A stretch of 64,000 nucleotides of DNA from Thalassospira marina (GCF_002844375.1 NZ_CP024199.1:1-64000); one strand, 5' to 3'; shown: positions 1 through 9,555, counted from the first letter of the stretch. Program-made: numbers and translations. The notes: generated from the letters alone by a model not told the origin.

Positions 1-154
1 TTGTCTTGTCACCGGGTCACGGTGCCGGGTTTTAGGTTAACAGCGGGGAAAGGTCTTGAAAGTGCAGCATGCCGTAAGGGGAGCGCAGTTTGATGCCGGG
101 AACTCTGATGAGGGAACGCCCGGACGCCAGCAGGCAGCACTCGAAGATCATGTA

Positions 155-1648
155 ATGACGACCTGGAAGATTGTTCGCGAAAAACTGCGCAGTGAATTTG
201 GCGCAACGGCATATCGTTACTGGCTGGATCCGGTTGCCTTGATTACGGTCGAGGCGGGGGTTGCCCGTCTGGGTGCGCCCAACCGTGCCATGCGTGACTG
301 GGTGTCACAGCATTACCTGGACCGTATCCAGGCCTTTTGGCATGCCGAAGATCCCAATGTTCATTTTGTTGAAGTGGTGGTTGCTGCCCCGGATTCCGCA
401 TCCGACTCCGGCGCTGGTTCTGCCGCGCGGCCGGCGGTTTCTGCCGGGGGGAATCATACCCCTTCCTATAATGAACCGGCCAAACAGAACCCGCGTTACA
501 CCGCCGATAATTACGATGCACCGGGCAGCCGCAAGGCGCCGTGCCATCCTGCCCCGGTTTCAACCGGGTTTCAGACGGCTTCTGCTGCCGGGCGGGGTGC
601 CATTGGCAGCATGTCTGATGATGGTATCAGTGCGGCACTTGATCCGCGTTACACATTCGATAATTTCGTCATCGGCAAGCCGAACGAATTTGCATATGCC
701 GCTGCCCGCCGTTTGGCCGAGGCCGAGTCTGTCCCGTTTAATCCGCTGTTTTTGTATGGTGGCGTTGGTTTGGGTAAAACCCACCTGATGCACGCCATTG
801 CTTGGCATATCCGCCGGACCCAGCCGCACCGCACGGTGATCTATCTGTCGGCTGAAAAGTTCATGTACCGGTTTATCCGGGCGCTGCGCGATAAAAACAC
901 CGTCGATTTCAAAGACCAGTTCCGTTCGGTCGATGTGCTGATGGTCGATGACGTGCAGTTCATTTCCGGCAAGGATTCCACCCAGGAAGAATTCTTCCAC
1001 ACCTTCAATGCGCTGGTGGATCAGGGGCGGCAGATCATTGTTTCGGCGGATAAATCACCGTCTGACCTTGAAGATATCGAAGAACGCCTGCGGTCGCGCC
1101 TTGGTTCGGGCCTGGTGGCGGATATCCATGCCACCACCTATGAACTGCGTCTGGGCATTCTCGAATCCAAGGCCGAGCGCCAGCGTGTTGAGCTGCCGCA
1201 GCGGGTGATGGAATTTCTGGCCCACAAGATCACGGCGAACGTTCGTGAACTTGAAGGGGCGCTGAACCGTGTGATCGCGCATTCTCAGCTTGTTGGTCGC
1301 GAGATTGGCCTGGAAATGGTGCAGGACGTTTTGCACGATGTGCTGCGCGCATCCGAACGCCGTGTGACCATCGAGGAAATTCAGAAACGCGTTGCCGAGC
1401 ATTTCAACATCAAGGTTTCGGACATGCATTCGGCCCGCCGGGCCCGTGCAGTTGCCCGTCCGCGCCAGGTGGCAATGTATCTGTCCAAGCAGCTGACCAC
1501 CCATTCACTGCCGGAAATCGGCCGTAAATTTGGCGGGCGTGACCACACCACCGTCATGCATGCGGTGCGCAAGGTGGAAGAACTGCATAAAACCGATCCG
1601 TCCCTGTCCGAGGATATCGATCTGCTGCGCCGTATGCTCGAAAGCTGA
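155..1648 (+). CDS. dnaA: Chromosomal replication initiator DnaA
   Basis: DnaA binds DnaA boxes at oriC, oligomerises with ATP and melts the origin. The protein has the N-terminal DnaB-interaction domain (MTTWKIVREKLRSEFG), a variable linker rich in Pro/Ser/Gly, the AAA+ core with Walker A (GGVGLGKTHL) near residue 200 and Walker B (VLMVDDVQF), and a C-terminal helix-turn-helix with the DnaA signature GRDHTTVMHAV. I start at the ATG at 155 (497 aa), where domain I homology begins. The frame stays open upstream to a TTG at 56, which would add 33 residues. The purine-rich stretch at 43-53 sits too close to that TTG to be a good ribosome site, so the true start is not settled. dnaN follows after 360 bases with its own promoter candidate. 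The identification is certain. Confidence 0.97.
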   Translation: MTTWKIVREKLRSEFGATAYRYWLDPVALITVEAGVARLGAPNRAMRDWVSQHYLDRIQAFWHAEDPNVHFVEVVVAAPDSASDSGAGSAARPAVSAGGNHTPSYNEPAKQNPRYTADNYDAPGSRKAPCHPAPVSTGFQTASAAGRGAIGSMSDDGISAALDPRYTFDNFVIGKPNEFAYAAARRLAEAESVPFNPLFLYGGVGLGKTHLMHAIAWHIRRTQPHRTVIYLSAEKFMYRFIRALRDKNTVDFKDQFRSVDVLMVDDVQFISGKDSTQEEFFHTFNALVDQGRQIIVSADKSPSDLEDIEERLRSRLGSGLVADIHATTYELRLGILESKAERQRVELPQRVMEFLAHKITANVRELEGALNRVIAHSQLVGREIGLEMVQDVLHDVLRASERRVTIEEIQKRVAEHFNIKVSDMHSARRARAVARPRQVAMYLSKQLTTHSLPEIGRKFGGRDHTTVMHAVRKVEELHKTDPSLSEDIDLLRRMLES

Positions 1649-1673
1649 GGCATCATCGGCCATGTGAATTCCC

Positions 1674-1715
1674 AAAACGGCGATTGCCCCGCACCGGGTT
1701 GGTCGCCGTTTTCAT
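1674..1715 (+). terminator. Rho-independent terminator after dnaA
   Basis: A perfect 10-bp stem, AAAACGGCGA (1674-1683) with TCGCCGTTTT (1703-1712), closes a 19-base loop. The right arm ends in a T run. It lies 26 bases past the dnaA stop, so dnaA is probably transcribed apart from dnaN. Confidence 0.75.
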
Positions 1716-1887
1716 TTGTGCCATTGCCGATGGATTTTTGTCGCCCTGACAGGTGCCAATGGCCGGGTGTGTGGTGCAAAAACAGTGATTTTGGCGCTGA
1801 AAACCGCAGAAAACCGGGGCTGTGATTTCGGGGCAATTTTAATGGCTCGACTCCGTTCATTCGCTTGGTTTTTTGCGCTAAAAATCC

Positions 1888-1915
1888 TTCGGTTTTGGGG
1901 CTGCCATGTTATAAT
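1888..1915 (+). promoter_or_regulatory. Candidate dnaN promoter
   Basis: A perfect TATAAT lies at 1910-1915, with a weak -35-like TTCGGT at 1888-1893 and a 16-base spacer, about 95 bases before dnaN. The rest of the 360-base dnaA-dnaN gap holds the dnaA terminator and no recognisable DnaA boxes (TTATCCACA type). The very AT-rich run just before dnaN (about 1955-1985) is the only other notable feature. Confidence 0.45.
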
Positions 1916-2008
1916 GCGGCCAACCCAGCCAAAAGGGGTGGGGGTAAGTCGAAAAAATGAATAAAAATCAATTCATTATATAACTGCAGACAGACGGATA
2001 GGACGGGC

Positions 2009-3127
2009 ATGAAGCTGACCATCGAACGCGCGGCTCTGTTAAAATCTCTCACACATGTTCAAAGTGTGGTCGAACGGCGCAACACCATTCCGATTCTGTC
2101 CAATATCCTGCTGCGGGCCGAAGAAAATACCCTGTCGCTCACCGCAACCGATATGGACCTGGAAGTCATCGAAACCACCACGGCGGAAGTTTCCGAAGCC
2201 GGTGCAACGACGACGCCTGCGCATACGCTCTATGAAATCGTGCGTAAACTGCCTGAAGGCTCCCAGGTGCAGATCGTGCTGGAACCTGGTGCAGGCCGCC
2301 TGACCCTGTCGGCTGGCCGTTCAAAATTTAACCTCGCGGTTCTGCCGGTTGATGATTTCCCGGTCATGTCGGGTGGTGACCTTCCGGTCAGCTTTGGTCT
2401 GGCAGCAGCAGAATTGCGCGGCCTGATCGACCGTGCCGAATTTGCCATTTCCACGGAAGAAACCCGTTATTACCTGAACGGTATTTACTTCCATGCGGCT
2501 GATGCCGAAGGCACCAAGATTTTGCGCGCGGTTGCCACCGATGGCCACCGTCTGGCCCGCATCGAAGCCCCGCTGCCCGATGGCGCGGAAAACATGCCGG
2601 GCGTGATTGTGCCGCGCAAAACCGTTGGTGAATTGCGCAAGCTGATCGATGAAACCGGCGAAGCCGTTGATATCGCCATGTCGGATACCAAAATCCGCTT
2701 TGGTTTTGGCAAGGCCGTTCTGACCTCCAAGCTGATCGACGGCACCTTCCCGGATTACGAACGAGTTATTCCGGCGGGCAATGACAAAAGCCTGGATCTG
2801 GAATGCAAGCCGTTTGCCGATGCGGTTGACCGTGTTTCGGCCATTTCGATTGAAAAGTCCCGTGCGGTCAAAGTTGTCATTTCCGGCAATACCCTGACCC
2901 TGTCGGCTTCCAGCCCGGAACATGGAACGGCATCTGAAGAACTCGAAATCAATTACGATTCGGATGATATCGAAATCGGTTTCAACTCCCGCTACCTTCT
3001 CGACATTGCCAAGCAGGTCAAGGGCGATACCCTTAATCTTCTGATGTCTGATGGCCAGTCGCCGACCATTCTGCGCGATACCGATGATCTGTCGGCATTG
3101 TATGTCCTGATGCCAATGCGCGTCTGA
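2009..3127 (+). CDS. dnaN: DNA polymerase III beta sliding clamp
   Basis: This is the ring-shaped processivity clamp. It tethers Pol III and serves as the docking hub for repair polymerases, MutS and Hda. At 372 aa it has the normal family length, with three repeated clamp folds. Typical clamp phrases are visible: an N-terminal region with PILSNILLRA, a central ATDGHRLAR, and the conserved C-terminal ending VLMPMRV, which lines the hydrophobic client-binding pocket. ATG start. It is followed after about 60 bases by recF, the standard dnaN-recF-gyrB order. Nothing odd is seen. Confidence 0.98.
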   Translation: MKLTIERAALLKSLTHVQSVVERRNTIPILSNILLRAEENTLSLTATDMDLEVIETTTAEVSEAGATTTPAHTLYEIVRKLPEGSQVQIVLEPGAGRLTLSAGRSKFNLAVLPVDDFPVMSGGDLPVSFGLAAAELRGLIDRAEFAISTEETRYYLNGIYFHAADAEGTKILRAVATDGHRLARIEAPLPDGAENMPGVIVPRKTVGELRKLIDETGEAVDIAMSDTKIRFGFGKAVLTSKLIDGTFPDYERVIPAGNDKSLDLECKPFADAVDRVSAISIEKSRAVKVVISGNTLTLSASSPEHGTASEELEINYDSDDIEIGFNSRYLLDIAKQVKGDTLNLLMSDGQSPTILRDTDDLSALYVLMPMRV

Positions 3128-3186
3128 CCCGCGATTTCCTTGTTGTGGCTTTCCTTGCCCATAATCATGACATGCAAGACGGTGCG

Positions 3187-4347
3187 ATGATGAGCAACCG
3201 TCTTGCAGTTTCCCGTCTCGACCTTGGCGATTTTCGCTGTTACGACCGGCTGCGCCTTGATATCGAAGCCGGACCGGTGGTTTTGACCGGGCCAAACGGG
3301 GCCGGGAAAACCAACCTTCTGGAGGCGGTATCGTTGTTGGCGCCGGGAACCGGGTTGCGGCGGGCGAAACTGGGGGAAATCAGCCGTAATGTACCGGCCA
3401 CCGATGATGGCACCCTGCGGGCTTGGGCGGTTAGTGCGCAGCTTGATACCCCCGATGGGCAATATCAGGTTGGATCGGGGCTGGACCCGCTGGCGTTGCG
3501 CCAGGGACGTGAACGCCGTGCCGTCAAGATTGATGGCGAAGCCCAGCGCGGGCAGGCGGCCCTTGGCCGGGTTTGTGCAGCGGTTTGGTTGACACCGCAA
3601 ATGGACCGCCTGTTTTTGGATGGGCCATCGGCGCGCCGGCGTTTTCTGGATCGGCTGGTGTACGGGCTAGACCCGGAACATAGCAGCCGTGTCGCTGCCT
3701 TCGAGCATGGCCTGCGCAGCCGCGCCAAGCTTTTGAAGGCGGGCAAGGCCGATGATAAATGGTTAAACGCCATCGAGGATTCGATGGTACGCCACGGCAT
3801 TGCCGTTGTGGTCGCCCGGGCCGATTTGCTCGAACGTCTGGTACGGGCCGGGACAATGGCAGTCGGGGCATTTCCGGCGGCGCGTCTGGCGCTGGCGGGG
3901 GACCTTGAAAACTGGCTGGAAAAATTTCCGGCCATCGAGGTCGAAGACCGCATGCGGGCCGCCCTTCGCGACGGGCGGGAACGCGATGCGCTGTATGGAG
4001 GTGCCGCCGTTGGACCGCAAAGAAGCGATCTGATGGTATGGCACGAAGCGAAAAATCAGCCCGCGGCGCAATGCTCGACGGGTGAACAAAAGGCGCTGCT
4101 GTTATCCATCGTGATGGCAAATACGCGCCTGCAAAGCCGGGCCCGGGGTGCGGGACCGCTTTTGCTGCTGGATGAAGTGGTTGCCCATCTCGATGCCGAA
4201 AGGCGGGCCGACCTCTTTGACGAAATCGTGGCGCTTGGCGTTCAGGCCTGGATGACAGGTACGGACCGGGCGCTTTTTAATGGTCTGATCGGGCGTGCGC
4301 AGTTTTTCAGGGTCGAAGAGGCCCGCGTAAGCCCCGATGAGATCTGA
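3187..4347 (+). CDS. recF: DNA replication and repair protein RecF
   Basis: RecF is an SMC-like ATPase that loads RecA at single-strand gaps with RecO and RecR. Visible motifs are Walker A GPNGAGKTNLLEAV near the N-terminus, the ABC signature CSTGEQKALLLS and Walker B LLLLDEVVAHLDAERR near the C-terminus. I chose the ATG at 3187 (386 aa) because the family begins about three residues before the LDLGDFRCY strand. Earlier in-frame starts exist (GTG 3145, ATG 3172) but would add residues with no match to the family. The gene follows dnaN by 59 bases and precedes gyrB by 26, so recF and gyrB are probably co-transcribed. Confidence 0.95.
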   Translation: MMSNRLAVSRLDLGDFRCYDRLRLDIEAGPVVLTGPNGAGKTNLLEAVSLLAPGTGLRRAKLGEISRNVPATDDGTLRAWAVSAQLDTPDGQYQVGSGLDPLALRQGRERRAVKIDGEAQRGQAALGRVCAAVWLTPQMDRLFLDGPSARRRFLDRLVYGLDPEHSSRVAAFEHGLRSRAKLLKAGKADDKWLNAIEDSMVRHGIAVVVARADLLERLVRAGTMAVGAFPAARLALAGDLENWLEKFPAIEVEDRMRAALRDGRERDALYGGAAVGPQRSDLMVWHEAKNQPAAQCSTGEQKALLLSIVMANTRLQSRARGAGPLLLLDEVVAHLDAERRADLFDEIVALGVQAWMTGTDRALFNGLIGRAQFFRVEEARVSPDEI

Positions 4348-4373
4348 TCTGTGACTGCCGAGGTTGTGACGCT

Positions 4374-6833
4374 ATGACCAACGAAACAGAAGCCCCGATT
4401 GCTGCCGGAGTAAACCCGGAGGAATACGGTGCCGAATCCATTAAGGTCCTGAGAGGCCTGGAAGCGGTGCGCAAGCGGCCGGGGATGTATATCGGTGATA
4501 CCGATGACGGAACCGGTCTGCATCACATGATCTATGAGGTGGTCGATAACGCCATCGACGAAGCGCTGGCCGGTCATTGTGACACGGTGCTGGTGCAGCT
4601 TAATGGTGATGGTTCGGCAACGATCCGCGACAATGGCCGTGGCATTCCGACCGATATCCACAAGGAAGAAGGCGTTTCCGCCGCCGAGGTCATCATGACC
4701 CAGCTTCATGCTGGCGGCAAATTCGACCAGAATTCCTATAAGGTTTCCGGTGGTCTGCACGGCGTGGGCATTTCGGTGGTGAACGCCCTGTCAACCTTGC
4801 TGAAATTGCGCATCTGGCGCAACGGCAAGGAACATTACATGGAATTTTCCGGTGGCGATGCTGTCAAACCGCTTGAAGTTATTGGCGATGCCCCGATTAC
4901 CGAAAGTGGCAAGCCTCTGACCGGTACGGAAGTGACCTTCTATCCCGATGGCGAGATTTTCACCAAAACCGAATTCAGCCTGTCAACACTCGAACATCGT
5001 TTGCGCGAACTGGCATTTTTGAATTCCGGCGTAATCCTGACCCTGCGTGATGAGCGCAGCAGTGACCCGGTGGATACCAAACTGCATTATGAAGGCGGTA
5101 TCCGCGCGTTTGTCGAATACCTGGACCGTTCCAAAACCCGCCAGATCGAAGAGCCGATCACTATTGAAGGCGAAAAAGACGGCATCACCGTTGAAGTCGC
5201 CCTGCAATGGAATGACAGCTACCACGAAACCACGCTGTGCTTTACCAACAACATTCCTCAGCGTGATGGCGGGACTCACATGGCCGGTTTCCGTGCCGCG
5301 CTGACCCGTCAGATTAACAATTACGCCCAGGAAAGCGGTATCGCCAAAAAGGAAAAGGTTGCCCTTTCCGGCGATGATGCGCGTGAAGGCCTGACCTGCG
5401 TTATTTCTGTTAAGGTGCCTGATCCCAAATTCTCGTCCCAGACCAAGGACAAGCTGGTATCGTCGGAAGTGCGCCCGGTTGTGGAAAATGTCGTTAATGA
5501 CAAGCTTTCACAATGGCTGGAAGAACATCCGCAGGATGCCCGCAAGATTGTCAGCAAGGTTGTCGAAGCGGCAACCGCCCGCGAAGCGGCCCGTAAGGCC
5601 CGCGAACTGACCCGCCGTAAAGGTGCGCTCGATATTTCGTCCCTTCCTGGTAAACTTGCCGACTGCCAGGAACGCGATGCGTCCAAAGCCGAACTGTTCA
5701 TCGTGGAAGGTGACTCCGCAGGTGGGTCGGCAAAGCAGGGCCGAGAACGCGGTTTCCAGGCAATTTTGCCGCTGCGTGGTAAGATCCTGAACGTCGAACG
5801 TGCCCGTTTTGATAAAATGCTTTCCAGCCAGGAAATCGGCACGCTGATTACCGCCCTGGGTACGGGCATTGGCCGTGATGATTTTAATATCGATAAAATC
5901 CGTTATCACAAAATCATCATCATGACGGACGCCGACGTCGACGGTGCGCATATTCGTACGCTGCTGTTGACCTTCTTCTACCGTCAGATGCCCGAGCTGA
6001 TCGAACGTGGCTATCTTTACATTGCCCAGCCGCCGCTTTATCGCGCGAAACGTGGTAATTCTGTCCAGTATCTCAAGGGTGACCGCGAGATGGAACAGTA
6101 TCTGACCGCACAGGGCACCGAAGATGCCGTGCTGACCCTTGCCAATGGCACGCAATATGCGGGTGCGGACCTTATTCGTATTGTCGAAATGGCGCGCAAG
6201 GCGAAATCACTGCTTGAACCGCTGTCGCTTAAGCTGCCGATTTCGGTTCTGGAACAGGCCGTGCTGGCTGGTGCCTTGAACCCGGCACTGCTTGATGACA
6301 ATCAGAAGCGCCTTGAAGCCGCCCAGACCCTGGCGACCCACCTTGATACCCTTGCCGAAGATTTTGATCGTGGCTGGCAGGGCGAGGCACCGCTGGACCA
6401 GTTGATGGTCTGGCGTATGCTGCGCGGTGTTGAAGAACGTTACGTGATTGATGCCCATATCCTGCGCTCGGCCGAAAGCCGTGCTTTGGCCGGCCTGATT
6501 GGCGATCTGCGCGAAATTTTCGAGGAAGGGTCGGAATTTGGCGCCAAGGACAAGGTCTGGAAAATCCATGGCCCGGTCGATCTGGTCAATGCGGTGATGG
6601 AATATGGCCGTCGTGGCATTGCCGTTCAGCGTTATAAAGGTCTGGGTGAAATGAACCCCGATCAGCTTTGGGAAACCACGCTGGACCCGAATGTCCGTTC
6701 GCTTCTGCAGGTGAAAGTCGAACATGCCGACGAGGCCGAAGAGGTCTTTTCGACGCTGATGGGCGACATTGTCGAACCCCGTCGCGACTTCATCCAGACC
6801 AACGCCCTTAAGGTTGCCAATCTCGACGTTTGA
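4374..6833 (+). CDS. gyrB: DNA gyrase subunit B
   Basis: This is the ATPase subunit of type II topoisomerase, which introduces negative supercoils with GyrA. At 819 aa it is normal for alphaproteobacteria. Domains in order are a GHKL ATPase (RKRPGMYIGDT, VVDNAIDEALAG, GGLHGVGISVVNAL), a transducer domain, the Toprim domain (EGDSAGGSAKQGR and the metal-binding DADVDGAHIR), and the C-terminal GyrA-interacting tail with RYKGLGEMNPDQLWETT. It is the last gene of the replication cluster, followed by a strong terminator. Confidence 0.98.
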   Translation: MTNETEAPIAAGVNPEEYGAESIKVLRGLEAVRKRPGMYIGDTDDGTGLHHMIYEVVDNAIDEALAGHCDTVLVQLNGDGSATIRDNGRGIPTDIHKEEGVSAAEVIMTQLHAGGKFDQNSYKVSGGLHGVGISVVNALSTLLKLRIWRNGKEHYMEFSGGDAVKPLEVIGDAPITESGKPLTGTEVTFYPDGEIFTKTEFSLSTLEHRLRELAFLNSGVILTLRDERSSDPVDTKLHYEGGIRAFVEYLDRSKTRQIEEPITIEGEKDGITVEVALQWNDSYHETTLCFTNNIPQRDGGTHMAGFRAALTRQINNYAQESGIAKKEKVALSGDDAREGLTCVISVKVPDPKFSSQTKDKLVSSEVRPVVENVVNDKLSQWLEEHPQDARKIVSKVVEAATAREAARKARELTRRKGALDISSLPGKLADCQERDASKAELFIVEGDSAGGSAKQGRERGFQAILPLRGKILNVERARFDKMLSSQEIGTLITALGTGIGRDDFNIDKIRYHKIIIMTDADVDGAHIRTLLLTFFYRQMPELIERGYLYIAQPPLYRAKRGNSVQYLKGDREMEQYLTAQGTEDAVLTLANGTQYAGADLIRIVEMARKAKSLLEPLSLKLPISVLEQAVLAGALNPALLDDNQKRLEAAQTLATHLDTLAEDFDRGWQGEAPLDQLMVWRMLRGVEERYVIDAHILRSAESRALAGLIGDLREIFEEGSEFGAKDKVWKIHGPVDLVNAVMEYGRRGIAVQRYKGLGEMNPDQLWETTLDPNVRSLLQVKVEHADEAEEVFSTLMGDIVEPRRDFIQTNALKVANLDV

Positions 6834-6858
6834 TCGGGAATTTACGACCAGAAAACAA

Positions 6859-6890
6859 AACCCGGGATCATTGCTGGTCCCGGGTTTTTT
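6859..6890 (+). terminator. Terminator after gyrB
   Basis: The arms AACCCGGGA (6859-6867) and TCCCGGGTT (6878-6886) are perfectly complementary and run into a T6 tract, 25 bases past the gyrB stop. The opposite strand has A-rich sequence before the hairpin, so it may also stop the convergent ThDP-enzyme transcript. Confidence 0.88.
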
Positions 6891-6897
6891 GTTGGCG

Positions 6898-8562
6898 TTA
6901 TTTGGCGCTGGCGCGAATCTCGCTTAGGGAATTACGCGGTGTCAGGTCTTCGGGATCGGTAATAATTTCAATGATGCCCGATTTACCCGATGCCCTGATG
7001 GTTTCAAAGGCATCGGCGAACTGGCCGGTTTCCTCGACCCCGGCGACTTCCAGGCCATAGGCCTTTGCCAGTGCGACAAAATCGGGGTTGGCAATGTCGG
7101 TGCCGCTGACGCGATAGGGATAATTCTTTTCCTGATGCATACGGATGGTTCCGTAAATGCCGTTATTACACAGCATCACAATCACCCGCGCACCAAACTG
7201 CTGGGCTGTTGCCAGTTCCTGCAATGTCATTTGAAAACAGCCATCACCGGCAAAACAGATGCTTAGCCGGTCCGGGTGGCGCAGGCTGGCGGCGATGGCA
7301 GCAGGCAGGCCATATCCCATGGTGCCCGATGTTGGTGCGACCTGGGTTCGGAATTTACGGTGTTTGTAAAACCGGTGCACCCAAACGGTGTAGTTGCCCG
7401 CGCCATTGGTCAGAATCGCATCATCGGGCAGGGTATTGTTTAGATGATCCATGATCAGGGCCAGGTTGACCGGGCCATGCGATGCCGGATTTGGCGTTGA
7501 CCATTTCAGGTAATCTTCGCGCGCCGATGCTGTCCAGGGTGCCCATTTTACGCCATCGGTTGGTGCAACCAAGCCGGCCATTGCCGCCAGCATGTTTTTC
7601 ATGCCCGAACAAATACCCAGTTCCGGGGCATAAACCCGGCCGATTTCTTCGGGGTCGGGGTGAATGTGGATCAGTTTTTGGGCGCTGACGGGTACTTCAA
7701 GCAGGGTATAGCCCGATGTCGTGCAATCCCCCATGCGCGCACCAAGCACCAGGATCACGTCGGCCTGGCGAATACGTTTGGCAAGGTCCGGGTTAATGCC
7801 AAGTCCTGCATCGCCAATATAATTGGCATGTAAGGCCGAAAGGCGGTCCTGGCTGCGGAAGCTACAGGCGACGGGCAGGTTCCATTCGCTGCTGAATTTG
7901 GCAAGGTCGGCGCAGGCGGCTTCGTCCCATGTTTCACCACCGGCAATGATCAGGGGTGTATTGGCCTTGGCAAGAAGGGTGGCTAGTTTGTCAAGTTCCG
8001 CCGGGGCCGGGGCGGCCTGCACGGCAGTTGTGCAGGCAGGAAGTTTGGCATCGTCAATAACATCGCGCAGCATGTCTTCGGGCAGGCCCAGAACAACCGG
8101 GCCGGGGCGGCCCGATGTCGCAACCTGAAAGGCGCGGGTTAGCAGCTCCGGGATGCGCGCGGCATCATTGATGACGGCGGTCCATTTGGTTTGGGTGCCG
8201 AAAATTGCTTTAAGGTCAAATTCCTGAAAAGCCTCGCGTTCGGTATCGTCGCGGCCGATCAGCCCCACCAGCATGATCAGCGGTGTTGAATCCTGATAGG
8301 CGACATGAATGCCAGCATAGGCATTTGAGGCACCGGGACCACGGGTTACCAGTACAATGCCGGGGCGCCCGGTCAATTTGCCATCGGCATCCGCCATGAA
8401 GGCCGCCGAACCTTCGTGCTTGGCGGTGATAAATTCGATTTCGGGTCTATCGACGATGGCATCCAGAACAGCGAGAAAACTTTCGCCTGGTACGCCGAAA
8501 ATTCGGTCTGCGCCCTGTTGAATCAAGACGTCAGTTATCAGTTGACCTCCCGTGCGTTGCAT
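6898..8562 (-). CDS. Acetolactate-synthase-like ThDP-dependent enzyme
   Basis: This is a 554-aa member of the acetohydroxyacid synthase/decarboxylase superfamily. It has an N-terminal pyrimidine-binding domain with the activating glutamate (AKHEGSAAFMADA, Glu50), a central domain, and a C-terminal pyrophosphate-binding domain with GDG at 439-441 and NN at 466-467 that bind Mg-diphosphate. The start has an excellent ribosome site (GGAGGAGG, 6 bases away). It lies 59 bases behind a FadR-type regulator and diverges from a hydroxyacid dehydrogenase plus TRAP transporter, so a catabolic role on an imported 2-oxo or hydroxy acid is likelier than valine synthesis. No small regulatory subunit gene is adjacent. 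The substrate cannot be read from sequence. Glyoxylate carboligase is unlikely because that enzyme lacks this Glu. Confidence 0.85.
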   Translation of the reverse strand: MQRTGGQLITDVLIQQGADRIFGVPGESFLAVLDAIVDRPEIEFITAKHEGSAAFMADADGKLTGRPGIVLVTRGPGASNAYAGIHVAYQDSTPLIMLVGLIGRDDTEREAFQEFDLKAIFGTQTKWTAVINDAARIPELLTRAFQVATSGRPGPVVLGLPEDMLRDVIDDAKLPACTTAVQAAPAPAELDKLATLLAKANTPLIIAGGETWDEAACADLAKFSSEWNLPVACSFRSQDRLSALHANYIGDAGLGINPDLAKRIRQADVILVLGARMGDCTTSGYTLLEVPVSAQKLIHIHPDPEEIGRVYAPELGICSGMKNMLAAMAGLVAPTDGVKWAPWTASAREDYLKWSTPNPASHGPVNLALIMDHLNNTLPDDAILTNGAGNYTVWVHRFYKHRKFRTQVAPTSGTMGYGLPAAIAASLRHPDRLSICFAGDGCFQMTLQELATAQQFGARVIVMLCNNGIYGTIRMHQEKNYPYRVSGTDIANPDFVALAKAYGLEVAGVEETGQFADAFETIRASGKSGIIEIITDPEDLTPRNSLSEIRASAK

Positions 8563-8621
8563 CGGTGCCTCCTCCGGATTTTGTCATTTTTGCGTGATGG
8601 GTGCGGGTCTACCGCACGGCT

Positions 8622-9356
8622 TTACGTGTCGGCCAGATCGGCACGGTCCGCCAATCGTTGTGCCGCATAGGTGTAATGGTGGCGAACTGCCTGTGATGCC
8701 GCGTCTTCGTTCTGATCGCGAATCGCCTCAAGAACGGCTTTGTGTTCGGTCAGAACATCTGCATTCCATTCGGTAACGCGGGCGTTTTTGATCGCGACCG
8801 ATCGCAATTCCATATCAATCCGGGCATCAAGCATTGAAAGGAATTCAAGAATATACTGGTTGCCCGATGCTTCTGCGATCCGGCGATAAAATGTGCGTTC
8901 CGCCAGCACATGCTTTTCCGCGCTGTCATCGCCCAGGCGAAGGGAGCTTTCCATATCGCGGTATGCCTGCTCCATGAAATCGATATCTTCCTGGCTGCGG
9001 GCACGTGCGGCAAGGCTTGCGGCCTCGGACGTGATGCCGGTGCGCAATTGCAGAATTTCCAGCAGTTTTTGGCGTTTTTCAAAGCAGGCGGGGCTGATGC
9101 GAAAGGCGCTTCTGGCACTTGGTTCCGCGACAAAGGCGCCAACACCCTGGCGGGAATCGACCAGGCCATCGTGTTTCAGGCGCGAAACGGCTTCGCGGAT
9201 GACGGTTCTGGCAACGCCGAAGCTTTCGGCCAGGTTTTGTTCGGTTGGAAGCTGTTCACCGGCAGCCAGATCACCCTCGAGGATCATGCGCGAGAGTTTC
9301 TGCGAAATATCGTCTGTCAGGCTGGGCCGCCTGTTTAGTCGAGTGAAAGAATCCAC
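8622..9356 (-). CDS. FadR-subfamily GntR transcriptional regulator
   Basis: This is a 244-aa repressor-type regulator. An N-terminal winged helix (PSLTDDISQKLSRMI, LPTEQNLAESFGVARTVIREAVSRL, then GLVDSRQGVGAFV) is followed by an all-helical FCD ligand-binding domain, which in this family often binds a metal and a carboxylate. I begin at the GTG at 9356, because upstream residues in the frame do not resemble the family. It is transcribed with the ThDP enzyme and faces the dehydrogenase-TRAP operon across a 199-base divergent gap. That gap holds a perfect palindrome (9458-9470), the probable operator. The ligand is probably the transported acid, by inference. Confidence 0.88.
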   Translation of the reverse strand: MDSFTRLNRRPSLTDDISQKLSRMILEGDLAAGEQLPTEQNLAESFGVARTVIREAVSRLKHDGLVDSRQGVGAFVAEPSARSAFRISPACFEKRQKLLEILQLRTGITSEAASLAARARSQEDIDFMEQAYRDMESSLRLGDDSAEKHVLAERTFYRRIAEASGNQYILEFLSMLDARIDMELRSVAIKNARVTEWNADVLTEHKAVLEAIRDQNEDAASQAVRHHYTYAAQRLADRADLADT

Positions 9357-9457
9357 GAGCCAAATGCCTTTTTGCCAATAACCGCCCAACACACCGGTTG
9401 GACCTTACCTTTCCGGTTTATGTAAGCCGGGGCCATCTTTTGTCAACAGAAAAACAG

Positions 9458-9470
9458 GTTGTCAGACAAC
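9458..9470. promoter_or_regulatory. Palindromic operator candidate, divergent gap
   Basis: GTTGTC-A-GACAAC is a perfect 6-bp inverted repeat with a one-base centre, the size and symmetry used by FadR-subfamily GntR proteins. It overlaps a possible -35 (TTGTCA, 9459-9464) paired with TATGTG at 9483-9488 for the rightward operon. A half-site-like TTGTCAACAGA lies just upstream, near 9440. Confidence 0.55.
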
Positions 9471-9555
9471 AAGGGGACATGTTATGTGGACAAATTATGA
9501 AATCACACCACGCCAAAAACCAATAATGGCGGGGACATAAACAGAGGAGGACAAC

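Noticed and set aside
1716..1964. 82-codon open frame between dnaA and dnaN
   Set aside because: No ribosome site or family resemblance. It overlaps the dnaA terminator and the dnaN promoter candidate.
6898..8562. Reading the ThDP enzyme as glyoxylate carboligase because a tartronate-semialdehyde-type reductase is nearby
   Set aside because: Glyoxylate carboligase lacks the cofactor-activating glutamate, whereas this protein keeps it (Glu50).
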